Shown here piece after piece: positions 22,329-32,640 of a stretch of 39,158 bases of DNA. Both the position numbers and the translations under genes were made by a program. Each line of letters opens with the position of its first letter. The first letter of the stretch is position 1. This stretch comes from Prototheca cutis (Eukaryota; Chlorophyta; Trebouxiophyceae; Chlorellales; Chlorellaceae). The stretch is taken from positions 636,304-675,461 of the forward strand of contig BCIH01000010.1 of NCBI GenBank assembly GCA_002897115.2. Reading direction: 5' to 3'. Under the pieces are notes generated by a model. That model did no database searches. It saw only the letters and a program-made list of their open reading frames with translations, and was not told where the DNA came from.

Positions 22329-22725
22329 ATTGACGGAGCGTTCGTGGGGTGCTGACGGATGCGGGGCTGACGATGCATGTGGGCCTGCCGATGTGCAGCC
22401 TGTTTGAGAAGCAAGCTTGTGTGGCTCTGACTGCACTGCTGCCCCTCCCCCCTTTAAATAAGAACATCAATATCTCCGTAGCAGCTCTCTGAACATGTTT
22501 TGCATGCGACATGTGTACNCCCTCCCCCCGCCGCAGCCTGCGGCGGGGCCCGACTCGGACCTCCTCGTCCCCATGGTGACGGCAGTTGAATGAAATGGCG
22601 ATGCATCAAGCGGAAGAAATGGGCATGTGCTTGAACCACGACAGCAGGTATTGTCATGGAGTCTGTCGCAGACTGACCAAGAGACACTCTATGCATCAGT
22701 TTATAGAAAGCAAAGCGCACACACC
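22329..22725. other. convergent 3' region bHLH / S1 protein
   Basis: About 400 bp between the two stops; N at 22519. No gene seen. Presumably 3' UTRs of both genes. Confidence 0.45.
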
Positions 22726-24308
22726 CTACTGCATGAGCCAGGTGGCGAGCACGTCGAGATCCTCATCGGGCGATGTGGGCCTGTTCTCCTGTTTTGCAGC
22801 TGCGGCGGCGATCTGCTCGTCCAGCGCCCCGCCATCCAGAGCAAAATCCAGCTCGTCTTCCAGCTGCGGCGAGGTGGAAAGAAGAAAGGGAGGGGACACA
22901 TTCGAGCGACGACGGAGATTTCATGCTATCTCCAATTCCCGCCCAGCTCCGCCCGCCAATCGAGAGAATGACAGGGTACCATGCAAACCCACCGGCAACA
23001 TAAAGTCTGTGCCCTTGTAATCTCGGCCGCCGATCGCGGCAAGCTGCTCCAGATCCCTGCATGGTGTTTGATGGAGCTGTAGGTGAGCGTCGACAAGAGA
23101 GAGTCGGTGTGATCTGGGCTCGGTCGGAAGGCCCCCGGCCGCCGGCGCTGGAAAGGGCAGGCCGGCACCGCCGGGCACGATGCCACAGCGCACAGCCCCG
23201 GCCGTGAAAGCTCCAGAACGGAGCAGCTTCTGAGTCATGTGACAGAAAAAGCACAGTCCCAAATTCCCGGGCCCCCTCTTCGCTCACATGGTTACGTCCC
23301 GTAGGTCCATGGTGGGCATGTGGGTGGCTGGGTCTGGCAGCGCAGCTGCCAACTCTGCATCTGCAGGCACTAGCTGCACAGGGTACCGGAACAAGACGGG
23401 GTCCCGCACCCGGAACACGACGGCCTGAACTGTCTCTCCGACCTGGAACCGATCGCCCAGCGCATCCCATTGATCCTGGTCGTTCAGGGGGACCAGGCCG
23501 TCGTACTCGGCTCCAAAATCCACCTGTCCACGCATAGAGAAAGTGGGAAAGCTGCGTGCAGGCTTGTGAAGCGGGGACCCAGCATCTCCCCACAGGCTCG
23601 CATGCAATGTGAACACCATATGCCCACAACCACACACCCACGCACCAGGACTCCAAAGAAGAACATTTGGGAGACGACGGTGCCGGTGATGGTCGCATCC
23701 TCCACAAGGTCTGCCAGGGGGGTCCTGGTCTCGTCAAATTCGTGGTAGGGGTTGTCACTGACCAGAGCATCGTCCTGTGGCAACTTTTCCGCCAGCTTCA
23801 TCCGTCGCTTTCCCGTAGGCCACCCACCTGAAGTCTCAATGAGGTGAGTGGGTGGCGGAAGATCATGGATCGCGGGGCGGGCCTACACTGCAGACAGACG
23901 GTATGAGACCAGGGTCTGGCCACACCGTCCGAGAGCCCTTGAACCGCAAACACATACAATGAAACTCAAGCATGCCCAGGGCGCAGCCCCTGCCATCCAT
24001 GTTGCACACCCACCTTCTGGTTCCGTGAACCAGTAATGCATGGCATCTGGCTCGACGTGATCCGACAGGAGACCCTCCTCGAACGTCGTGGACACCCGTC
24101 GCTGCAAAGGTCCATCATCTCCCTCCAGCCAAGGCATCTCAGGCTCCACATCGACGTGTGTGTCTGGTTCTGGTGTCCATTTCACGCGCGCCTTGACGTC
24201 AGGGCGTTTCCGCAAGCCAAGTCGGCACGGAGGCGGGACTCCCTGCCGGAAATAGCGGCGTGGGGTCGCACCTCGGCACCCAAATTCCGCCAGATGCAAG
24301 GATTTCAT
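22726..24308 (-). CDS. plastid S1-domain protein resembling pTAC10/PAP3
   Basis: Probably a plastid nucleoid protein; pTAC10 (PAP3) is an S1-domain subunit associated with the plastid-encoded RNA polymerase. Exons: 24308-24014, 23827-23646, 23523-23288, 23056-22993, 22863-22726 (304 aa, frame closed). The N-terminus is basic and low in acidic residues, like a transit peptide. Then VKWTPEPDTHVDVEPEMPWL, MHYWFTEPEGGWPTGKRR and NPYHEFDETRTPLADLVEDA lead into an S1 fold: ATITGTVVSQMFFFGVLVDF, GAEYDGLVPL, FQVGETVQAVVFRVRDP. The C-terminal exon is acidic (LEDELDFALDGG). Land-plant pTAC10 is roughly twice as long, so an upstream exon could be missing; an in-frame ATG at 24362 is a second candidate start. 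Family assignment rests on motif memory around the S1 domain. Confidence 0.72.
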
Positions 24309-24493
24309 TGCACGGGTATGCCTGCCGAAGTTGTGGGAGGAGTGCAATGCGTCCCTCTGCATGGCAAACTCCCATGGGAATGCTCCCGCTGTTCCACGTG
24401 ATCAACCTTGTGAGTCGTACACTTTGTTGGAAAAAGATGATGCCCGGAGCATGAACAGCAGTGCATACCAAGTGACATGTGACAATACGGCCA

Positions 24494-24505
24494 TTTTATA
24501 TAAAA
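24494..24505 (+). promoter_or_regulatory. TATA-like element
   Basis: TTTTATATAAAA, a strong TATA-type sequence that stands out in this GC-rich contig. It lies about 25 bp upstream of the structured region described next. Confidence 0.45.
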
Positions 24506-24524
24506 CCGCTGTTGTGCAAGTCTG

Positions 24525-24835
24525 TGCAGGTGCTATTGCTGAGCGGCATTCGCTCGGGTCTCGTGAGATCCCCCTGCCCTGAAGGGGGAGCAACCCACCG
24601 CGCATCGCCAGAAGGAGCGCCCCATAATCGCATTTCCAGGGATCTCTGACGTGAGATTATTTCGGCTTGGTCTGAAACGTGGGGTCCCGAGGTACGACGG
24701 CCCAGCGGCCAGCTCGTGGAACCCGATAGCAGCGCTACCGGTGGCCGGTTCTGACGTTTCTGGGTAGGGCTGCCTAGGTTGCCCCAACGCCACTGGATTG
24801 GGGTGCTTCTGTTATGATACGGTCCTAACTTTTTT
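24525..24835 (+). ncRNA. candidate structured Pol III transcript, family unknown
   Basis: About 310 nt between a TATA-like box and TTTTTT (24830-24835), a Pol III-type terminator. It has no coding similarity but many inverted repeats: CCCCCT...AGGGGG (about 24570-24588), ATCTC...GAGAT (24641-24656), a near-perfect hairpin around GATAGC-AGC-GCTACC (24725-24739), GAAACGT...ACGTTTC bracketing about 80 nt (about 24672 to 24760), and CCCCAA...TTGGGG (24782-24803). Layout and size would fit 7SL, RNase P/MRP or a similar housekeeping RNA, but I could not match signature boxes of any. Both ends are approximate. Confidence 0.35.
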
Positions 24836-25274
24836 CTACGCCCTTTCCGAGATCAATCTAGATGACTGAGGAGGCTGCAGGGCAGCAGGCGCCGTGTGTG
24901 GATCTCGCGCCTGAGAGTATATCTGTGGGGAAAGGAGTGTTGGACGGGCCACCCGGCGGCAGCGCCCATTCGCGGCGGTCGGCTGCACAGGTGGGGTGTG
25001 CGTCAAAGGTGGATCAGTGACTGCCGTGCACACAAACCAGCACGGTAAAACAGTTTTGGGTTGTACTTTGTTGCAAGGCATTGAGATTCTGTAGTACCCA
25101 TCTTGTCGGTCGATGGCGTGGGGTAACGTGGGGGCCGTCCTTGGGACGAGGGAGGGAGGAGGGGAAGCTGGGTTTTGAGCAGCGAGTGGAACGCTGTGTT
25201 CCTCCCACCTGTGACACTCCTGCCAATGCATGGTGCAGCACAAGCCATGGAATGGCACGGACGGCGCTTCCGGA

Positions 25275-27528
25275 ATGCGCTTTCAAGTCCAACTCCTCAT
25301 TGACCTGAACNGCGTCGGTGCCTTTATTGGAAAGGTATGATTAGTGGCTGGAAAGGGTGGGTGGNTTGACTGCTGGAGTGTGCAAGCAGCTTGCATCGAT
25401 GCCCATGATTGAACGGCAAAGGGGTGGTTGTTACTGGTCGCATCTCGCCCAGCCGGCGCCCTGCCCACCATCTGCAGGGTGGGGAAGCTATCCAGCAGCT
25501 GTCCAAGTCGACCGGCACGACCATGAGCGTGGAGCCACTTGTCCCCGGATCCGACGTCCGTGTTGTCGGCATCAGTGCCAGGTCAGCAGTTTGCTCGTTT
25601 GGGGGCCATGGTAATGCACGCGTTGCTTCGCTTTGCCTCTCCCAGAGGCGAGGTTCCGCCGGGTCCCGCCAGTGGGCATGTTGCCTATTGGTGGCCGGGA
25701 TATCGGACGATGCAGTATCATTTTCCTCGCCCTTTTCAAACCCTGCACCAGTCTCTCATACGCACACAAAGAAACTCCAATAATGCCTACCCAAAAGCCC
25801 TGCCCTCCCTACACACGAATGTGCAGTACGACCGAGGCGCTGGTGGCTGGGCTGTTGGGCGCTGCCCAGAANCTGGGCCTGGTGGATGGGCGGTCGGGAC
25901 GACACGATTCCCTGCGCCTGCTGGTCTCGGGTGCGCAGATCGGGCAGCTGTTGGGCCGCGGCGGCGCGCGCATCGCGGCGGCGCGGCAGGCCACGGGCGC
26001 CGACATCCGCGTGCTCCCCCGCACCGAACTGCCGCCCGTGGCCCGGGTGTCCGACGAGGTCGTCGCCATTGCCGCGGGGCCAGGCCTGGCTGCCGCGATC
26101 GAGGCGGTGACCCTGGAACTTGTGGCTGTTGATGCTGGCGCTCCCGCTCCAGGTGGCACGGCTGGGCGGCAGTCGGGCTCGTCGTCATCACCTTCCTCCC
26201 CCCCTCGCTCCAGATCAGGCTCGCCCGTCTCCTCGCCCACCTCGCCCCTCCTCGAGCGCCGCAGGGCAGNGAATGCTGCTGGTGTGCTGCATGGCGGCAT
26301 CACCACCAACAACCACGCTATTAACGGCGCCACAAATGGCACGGCCAGTCCGGCAGCACCGACGATGGGGTCGCTGGGCGTGGCGCCACCTGGCATCACG
26401 TCGCGACTGCTGGCTTCCGAGCCCAGTCCTGCCGGCGGCGCGGCTGTCGAAACCAGCATCAGGCTGCTGGTCCCGGCGCGCTCCGTCGGCGCGCTGCTGG
26501 GCCGCGGGGGGGAGCGCGTCGAGCGCCTGCGTCGCGTGACGAGCGCCTCCATCCGCGTCATCGAGCCCTCACATGGTGCTGGCAACAGTGCTGGCAGTGG
26601 TGCTACCACTGCCAGCACCGGCTACGCGAGTGTGGTGGCCTCGAGCAGCGAAGCATTACACGCACAGTACTGTGCGGCACAGGACGCTGCAGTCAGGGCC
26701 TGGATGGCAGCGGTGGGTGACGCGCCGGCGGCGGCGCGACACGTCGCGACGCTGGCGTTGCCCGCACANGCGCAGGGCGTGCTGCTGGGCAAAGGCGGAG
26801 CCATCATCTCGGCCCTCCGCACCGAGACGGGCGCCACCATCCGCGTCGAGGCTGCCAAGCTGGCTCCAAGTGCTGGTGGGAGGAGGAGGAGGAGTCGTGA
26901 GGGTGACGAGGCGGAGGACGACGATGCAGGCATGGACGCCGCCGCCTCCAAAGAGGACACCGCCGCTGACCCAGAGGATGATACGATGAGCTCCAAGGAT
27001 GATGGGGAGCTCGGCAGCGAGAACTCTGGCAGCGACACCGATGCACACGAGCCTGCTGCGTCCACGCTGGAGGAGCATCAGTCCATGCCATCCAACCCAC
27101 CTGATTGCATGGTCCACATTGAGGGCTCGCTGGTGGCGGTGGTGGAGGCGATGCGGGGTGTGTGCACGATCGCGCGCGTCCGCGCCGCGCGGGCCATGGG
27201 CCGGCGCCCTGACGGCGGCCGCGCTCGGCCGGGCGGGCGCGATGGCCGTGATCGGACCGGCTCTGGCTCCCCCATCACCGACGAGTTGCGCGTGCTGCGG
27301 CTGGATGCCGGGCAGGCAGGCGCGCTGCTGGGGAAGGGCGGCGCCAACATCGCCAAAGTCCGGGCCGCGACCCGGGCACGGGTCCAGCTGGACGGGCCCG
27401 GTGGGGTGGGGACCGAGCGCCGGCGGTCACTGGAACTCAGTGGGCCGCGGCCGGCCGTCGACCAAGCCCACGACATGGTCGATGCATTCCTTGTCCTTGC
27501 AGGACTTCATAAGGCCACTGTAGCCTAA
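25275..27528 (+). CDS. five-KH-domain RNA-binding protein
   Basis: PCBP/HEN4-type protein expected to bind single-stranded C- or U-rich RNA. Exons: 25275-25334, 25478-25581, 25827-27528 (621 aa, frame closed). Each KH repeat shows the hydrophobic strand plus GxxG loop: QVQLLIDLN...GAFIGKGGEAIQQL; LRLLVSGAQIGQLLGRGGARI; IRLLVPARSVGALLGRGGERV; QGVLLGKGGAIISALR; LRVLRLDAGQAGALLGKGGANI. Intron 1 interrupts KH1 exactly inside its GKGG loop. Linkers are Ser/Pro/Gly-rich, with an acidic segment (about 27000-27060) between KH4 and KH5. Several KH repeats lack part of the canonical helix 3. Ns at 25311, 25872, 26270 and 26769 fall in codons. The start ATG sits just before KH1; upstream exons cannot be excluded. 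Confidence 0.85.
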
Positions 27529-27562
27529 ACTCATTCGTCCAAGGGGCGATTATTATCTGTGT

Positions 27563-27599
<37 letters not shown>

Positions 27600-29018
27600 T
27601 GTTTGAAATGGGGCCAACATGCCGTAGGATTTGGAGATTGGCGCACCGGCTCACGTTTCCATCATCCGACAAGATGGGAACCGGCAAGCCGGCCGGCCAT
27701 GTCTCATGCACACACAAACCTACACACACCCCCAGGTCCAACCCTCTGTCCCACACAATGACCTCAATCCTAAGGCCCACCATGGAAAATAATTGCCCTT
27801 GCGTGGGACCCATTGACACGGCAACGTCGACGTGCCGTCTCCGTATGGCCGGCTGGCTGTTGTCACTCTTGCCTGTGTCGCACCTTCCTGCAATCCCCTG
27901 GCTGCAGCCGGCGCCAACGCTGTCGAGCCTGCCCGTGCACCCCCGGCGACCGACACTGGCTCCTGGTTGCAGCTGACCCGCTCCCGACTGCAACAAGGAC
28001 AGGGGAGCTGTGGTGAGGAGGGACAGCAGCCTCCCTCCCAACCACTATTCTCTCTTTCTTCCTTGCGCGCGCACACAAAAATCCGAGAATTTTGTTCCCA
28101 CGAAACATAGCGCTGTCCACAGTCTCTGAACCCCTGTCTCGGACCACAATTTGACCCTGGGCAGGTTTACAGGCGCCACCATTGCTGCACCTTTCTTAGG
28201 CAGGCCGCCGGCGGTTTGGCTGGCGGTTTGACCGGCCGTCCGCCCGCATGGAAGCAGCAGCTCAGCTGTTTAGCCCTGCCTGCCCAGGCAGGGTTGCCAA
28301 AAAAGGCCATAACTTTGCCAAACCCAAATTATCCACCCTTTGCATGCGCATTGTCAGATTGTAAGATCTCCCTAGAACGACGACAGTGCCGGTTTCTCAA
28401 CAGTCGACTGAGCACCACCTCGAGGACTGAAGAGCGGCGGTTGCTGGCTCAACCGTGCGCTTTTTGAAAGTGCGACGCCATTTCCAGGGTATGGGATCCC
28501 TCTTCTGGGAATGCAAGGTTCGTGGAATCTGGTGACAACGAGTTGCAGTGTCTGGCTGTTGTTCCACCGCACCGGGTGCCTGCAGTTTGGGCTGCGAGGA
28601 GTTGTCTTGCAACTCATTTCACCAGCAGTCAATCAGTCCCTGCTTGTGGTTTTCCATGTTCCATGCACGCGTTCAGAATGTGGGTTGCACAGCATGCTAG
28701 TGACTCACGGTTGCAACCCCGCGCCATGCGTTTGGTGGATGGATTTGCGCTGGAACCGCTCCTGCCGCTCCAACCCTCGATCCGGAGAAGAGATGCTCCT
28801 GAACGGGCTTATACCGCATGACAACGGCGAATTCGCTCAAGGAAAACCTCGCTGCGCTTTCGAGTTTGTTTGGAATTAGGAAACTGCGCTCCATATCTTT
28901 GACGGAGATGACGGGCGGGCTTGAGACGCATGTCGATCGTTCGGCGGATGGGCCCTCGCACATGCTGGCGTCGGCACACGTGTGGTGACGCATCCCCCTC
29001 CACAGAGAATCGAGCGAG
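27529..29018. other. 1.5-kb intergenic region with (GT)n
   Basis: Follows the KH gene stop. Contains a (GT)n microsatellite and overlapping low-quality frames on both strands that look like GC-rich noise. A 57-codon frame from 28818 (MTTANSLKENLAALSSL...) may be an upstream exon of the next gene: splicing from 28867 to 29006 keeps the frame open into its ATG region, but the donor (GTTTGG) is weak. Confidence 0.45.
27566..27598. repeat. (GT)n microsatellite
   Basis: About 16 uninterrupted GT units in the 3' flank of the KH gene. Confidence 0.95.
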
Positions 29019-31069
29019 ATGAAGGCACCCAAATGGTCATATAATGAGCGCCATATTCACCAGGACTATGCAGAGGAGCCAGCAATCGGCAGGATGGGGG
29101 GGAGCGGCTTGACCGCACCCCTTCCGATCTCCCAGTTGTGGTTAACCTTCCCCAACCGGCATCTCGAGCAGAGTTTCCGCCAGTTTATCGGAATAGCCAG
29201 CTATGCCAGCGACGTGCAGTACCTATGCATATCACATGTGAGTGGATTGGGATGTACCTAAATGTGGAGTCGCACCAAACTGCTGGGAAAGCGGCCCGTC
29301 CGGGTGTCCCCATGCCAACACCTGGCTGCACCTTTTCTGGCTGCAGGCCTGCCAGCTGCTCATGGCCCTACGGATCAAGAATGTGATCGGCTGGCAGTCG
29401 ATTGTGTCGTGGCTCGTATGTACGTGAAACAGCTGATGCCACATGGCTGATAGCCTCTGCGGGAGGGGGTGGTGGTTAAGATTTTGCACCATTTGCCTGG
29501 ACCAGCCCCTATGGTGTTGACCGATGGATCCCCCTTTCTCTATCAACCCCCTGTCTGCGCCCATTTGCCAATACCACCACGTATGCACGCAGTCATGTTT
29601 GCGCTATACTCGGTCACGCTTGTTGGTGTATTGTGCATGCGGCGGGAGGTGTGGCTAGCTGGCAGGGACAAGCTACTGGCTAGCGTCGCCGCAGGCAGCA
29701 TGGTCTCCCTCTATGCCTTCATGTATGGTGGGGAGGGTGCCCAGATGAGGCGTGCATGTGCTGGACCTGTGTTCGGAGTGTAGATGCATGGCATGCCTGT
29801 CGTCGGGCGTCTCCGATGCTCGTGATGGTTCGTGTCGAGTCATAACAGTCCACCGAATGCACCTCACCTGTACAGGATTCTGGCCGTCGCTGGCCATAAA
29901 AACAGCATCCAGATCCACCGATTCAGCTACAGGCACGTGGACCGGATGGTGTGGGTTTGCAGGGGCTCCATGGACGAACATGAGGGCCGCATGAGTTGGA
30001 TGCGATTTTGCTCCGACTGCCTTGCCCCGCCACCCCCTCCCTCCCAAAGGCTACCCCCTGCTGCAGCTGCATGCCAGAGGCAATGGGCATCGCCTTTGGA
30101 CTGCCACACCTGAGGACGGTGGAAGTACTCGTGGCCTTTGCAGCAGGTGCATCAAAGNTGCCTCTGTGAATGTGTATGCAGTGAATTGGTGGTCTTGGGG
30201 GGGGGCGGGGGCGGGGGGGCGGGGGGGACCTGTCACCGACCCTGGCTACAGAGCCTGGCGCTTGCAAGTATCAGGAAAGGCAGCCTTGTGCAAGCCCAGC
30301 TCCCCCTCGCACATGCAGCGGGCTTGTGTTGCATGGTGCTCGGTGCACAGTATGGGGCCACCAAGGTGCGAGTATGGTGGTCTTCTGCCCGTACCGGCTG
30401 CGGTGGGGGAGCATGCAGGCAGGTTACGTGCTGGCCCCTTGGGCTGTCCGCTCGAATGGTGTAACCTGGGAGGAACGGCTCGCGACTGTAATAGCACCAC
30501 CCAACGTGCATTTCCCCAGGCGGTTGCGATTGGTGCCCCGGTTTCGGTGCTTGCTGCGCTGCTGCTGTCATGGCAACTGGAGTGGAGATCGCGGTTCCGA
30601 TTCCTAAACTTGGTGTGTGGGCACCTGTTGTTCAGGGAGTGCTTAGGTGCATGAAGGACGACCGGGGTTGTCGGGTGACTGCGGGGGTAGACAGTCTCCT
30701 GGGACCGGGTGAGCGAGACGCACAAGCCCCGCCGGCTTCCCGCCTACTGCTACTCCCTTGCTNGCTGGAAGTGCACTGCCCCACCAGGCAAACTGTGATA
30801 CACCCCTGCAACTCTCGGCCAAAAAACCAATTCTGCAGGTGTCTGGAAGACCGGCTGACTGTGGACTGCAAGAAAGCCGCACGCTGGCACGCGGGCAATG
30901 GATGCGACATGTGGTGATGTGGCCCCTCTCTCTAGCTGGCATGCTGCCTTTCCTCAACATAATCCGACTGACGCTAGAACGCGTGCAGTGTCCATGGGTG
31001 TGGCTGGCAGTTCAGGCATCCTTTGCGGTCTGCTGGTTGCTCTATTCCTGGAAACAGAGCTTGCGCTAG
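29019..31069 (+). CDS. multi-pass membrane protein, family unknown (copy A)
   Basis: Function not recognised. Exons: 29019-29237, 29347-29419, 29593-29722, 29876-29950, 30067-30146, 30319-30365, 30520-30612, 30839-31069 (315 aa, frame closed over eight exons). The N-terminal 70 residues are soluble (KWSYNERHIHQDYAEEPAIG; LTFPNRHLEQSFRQFIG). Six or seven hydrophobic segments follow: SIVSWLVFMFALYSVTLVGV, LLASVAAGSMVSLYAFMIL, VEVLVAFAAAGLCCMVLGA, AVAIGAPVSVLAALLLSW, VVMWPLSLAGMLPFLNII and WVWLAVQASFAVCWLLY. The tail is short and basic (KQSLR). Exon choice at 29722, 29950 and 30319 was fixed by phase and, for the last three exons, by agreement with the inverted copy at 38.3-39.0 kb. No catalytic motif is visible. 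Upstream exons are possible. Confidence 0.65.
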
Positions 31070-31290
31070 CGGTCTCCTTGCCGTGGGCCGAAGCCATGGC
31101 AACCTGCACGTGCCCCATTGCCAGCGCCTGAGGGCACCTCCTGGCAGCTCAAATCTCTCTCATTGTTCCAGAAATTTATCACCTGATGAAAGGTTGTGCA
31201 GCCCAATTCTGACTGCTGCCTGCATGTTGAATCTCCTTCAAGACCTCCACGGGATGCAGAGAGGCCATGAGTGAACGCTTTGATTAACTA
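29019..31290 (+). repeat. segmental duplication, arm A
   Basis: The 3' part of this interval (exons from 30319 on, intron 30613-30838 in part, and about 200 bp of 3' flank) recurs in inverse orientation at 38.1-39.0 kb. The flanks share phrases such as GTTGAATCTC and TCCACGGGATG about 190 bp past the stop codons. The 5' limit cannot be set because arm B runs off the contig. Confidence 0.75.
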
Positions 31291-31382
31291 CAGTAACGAC
31301 AGAAAATGATGAAGCCTTCTCGAGATTCGTCAGAAGATTCCCACCTGCACAGCAAGGGCATGTCTCCCAAACAAATTGCCTG

Positions 31383-31781
31383 TTGGACCGTATTTCCTTG
31401 CCGCGTCGCTCAGAGGATGGGTTGGATTCCTTCTTGGCAGCAGGACAGGTCGTGCCCAACCCATGCCCGTATCGCAGGGAGCAGACGCCCACGGTGGTGT
31501 GCCACGGGCTGCTGCGCTGCACCAACGAGGAGTGCCGGCCCCCAAACAGCGAGCATCGTCNCTGGAACAGAGACNTGATGGCGNGTCTGAACATGAGGCA
31601 CATCGTGGAACACCTGCGGGAGACCGGCGAGCGGCTGGAGCGCTTCCAGCGCCGCAGTGCTGATGAACATCCATCCATCCATCCTGGGGGGTTACAGCCT
31701 TCCCAACTGGGGATCCGGAACCCCCGGGGCTCCTTCCCTCCCCGGCAAGGGAAAGCAGGCCCGGAGGTGGTCCACCATTGA
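31383..31781 (+). mobile_element. Fanzor/TnpB-like C-terminal remnant
   Basis: An open frame resembling the C-terminus of Fanzor/TnpB RNA-guided nucleases. It has two cysteine pairs of a zinc-ribbon type (NPCPYRREQTPTVVC, then HGLLRCTNEEC), followed by WNRD and a short helix (LNMRHIVEHLRETGERLERF). Known in the family: the ribbon lies just before the RuvC-III Asp, in DRD/NRD-x-NA-x-NI context; here it reads NRDxMAxLNM. The rest of the nuclease (RuvC-I, II, guide-binding) is absent, and the frame starts abruptly about 300 bp after gene A. Three Ns (31561, 31575, 31584) fall in the motif. Could also be another zinc-ribbon transposase. Confidence 0.5.
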
Positions 31782-31792
31782 GGTGGTCCACC
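31764..31792. repeat. tandem GAGGTGGTCCACC pair
   Basis: GAGGTGGTCCACC occurs at about 31764-31776 and 31780-31792. Each unit is itself close to a perfect palindrome. It lies just before the left inverted repeat arm. Confidence 0.7.
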
Positions 31793-31805
31793 TTCCTTTT
31801 GCCTT

Positions 31806-31910
31806 GCAGAGTGTGAAATTTTTCGGCTATCAGTGATGCCCAGCAACCCCCGGGGTGATGTGATGCTGTTGCTGGCTGAGCTGGTTGCATTATTTTTGCC
31901 CTGCATGGTA
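31806..31910 (+). repeat. 105-bp inverted repeat, left arm
   Basis: Begins GCAGAGTGTGAAA and ends TTGCCCTGCATGGTA. The reverse complement of 33994-34099 matches it with only a handful of differences by eye. Includes CCCCGGGGTGATGTGATG. Lies about 230 bp upstream of the 68-residue gene start, in the same direction. Confidence 0.85.
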
Positions 31911-32139
31911 TCACTCGGTGTCAAGGCACATGGCCTGGCCCCAAACTGCCGTCCTCGAGGCGATGGCTCCAGGCGACGATGGCGCCTGGAATCATCTGCA
32001 CGAGATGTGCACGAACCCTGGTACCGAGACCTCGAGCTCGCTGGCGCCCTTCCACAGACTTCAAACGCATTTATACATCCAATCGGCATTGGCAGGCGCC
32101 AGAGATCAGCTGCTTTAGTGGAATCGTTGTGGTGACGCC

Positions 32140-32640
32140 ATGGGGATTGTGGGAACGATTGTGACGCAGCTCGTCTTTGCCTCGGTGGTTCTGGGCGCAT
32201 TGAAGCACTCGGGCGTCATTCAGTGAGCTGGGTGAAAGGTGTCTGATGGCGTCGGGTGGGGTAAGACCTGGCCTGGCACTGCCATGCCAAGTGGGTCAGA
32301 TATCAGTGCTGGTCCGGCCCTGGGTCACCCCACCCCTCCCGAGCGCACCTGGCCCCTGCAAGGCTTGAGCCTCTGCACCCAACCGCTCTGTCCTTTGCGC
32401 AGAGTTGAGCCCGAGCGGATAGGAGACCCGACTGTGAGGTCCATCTTCAAGCAGGCGGTGAGCCCCTGGGTGCCAGGAGTGAGCGTCTTGTGTTTGAGCC
32501 CATGTGGCACCAGGGGTTCCTCTGGGGTGGGTCTTCTGGAACTTAGAGGGCCCCCATTCCGCGCTCTGCAGGTGGGTCTGGGCGAGACTGTGGCCATCAA
32601 GAGCCACGAGATTTTCAAGGACATCACCAAGTCCAACTGA
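32140..32640 (+). CDS. small single-helix membrane protein, 68 aa, unknown
   Basis: Exons: 32140-32222, 32403-32457, 32572-32640 (68 aa). All three joins use clean GTGAG donors and pyrimidine-rich acceptors, and the frame closes, which is strong support for a real gene despite its size. Residues 3-22 are hydrophobic (IVGTIVTQLVFASVVLGALK). A mixed soluble tail includes VEPERIGDPTVRS and ends in IKSHEIFKDITKSN. I do not recognise the family; size and layout recall small accessory proteins of organelle membranes. It converges with PTRHD1. Confidence 0.7.

Larger units (their letters stand above)
24309..25274. other. long intergenic region between S1 and KH genes
   Basis: About 970 bp without convincing protein coding on either strand. 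It must contain promoters of the divergent S1 (minus) and KH (plus) genes. Its first half holds a TATA-like element and a highly structured stretch ending in T6, annotated separately. Confidence 0.5.

Noticed and set aside
24525..24835. Assignment of the structured region to 7SL, U3 or RNase P RNA
   Set aside because: Size and terminator fit, but no diagnostic box could be matched by eye, so no family name is given.
28818..28988. 57-codon frame MTTANSLKENLAALSSL... upstream of gene A
   Set aside because: Looks protein-like, but the only frame-compatible splice uses a weak GTTTGG donor; mentioned as a possible first exon, not called.
31238..32200. 320-codon minus-strand open frame across the Fanzor-like fragment and repeat arm
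   Set aside because: Low-complexity Arg/Ser/Pro translation, no motif; the plus-strand frame carries the ordered Cys/NRD motif instead.
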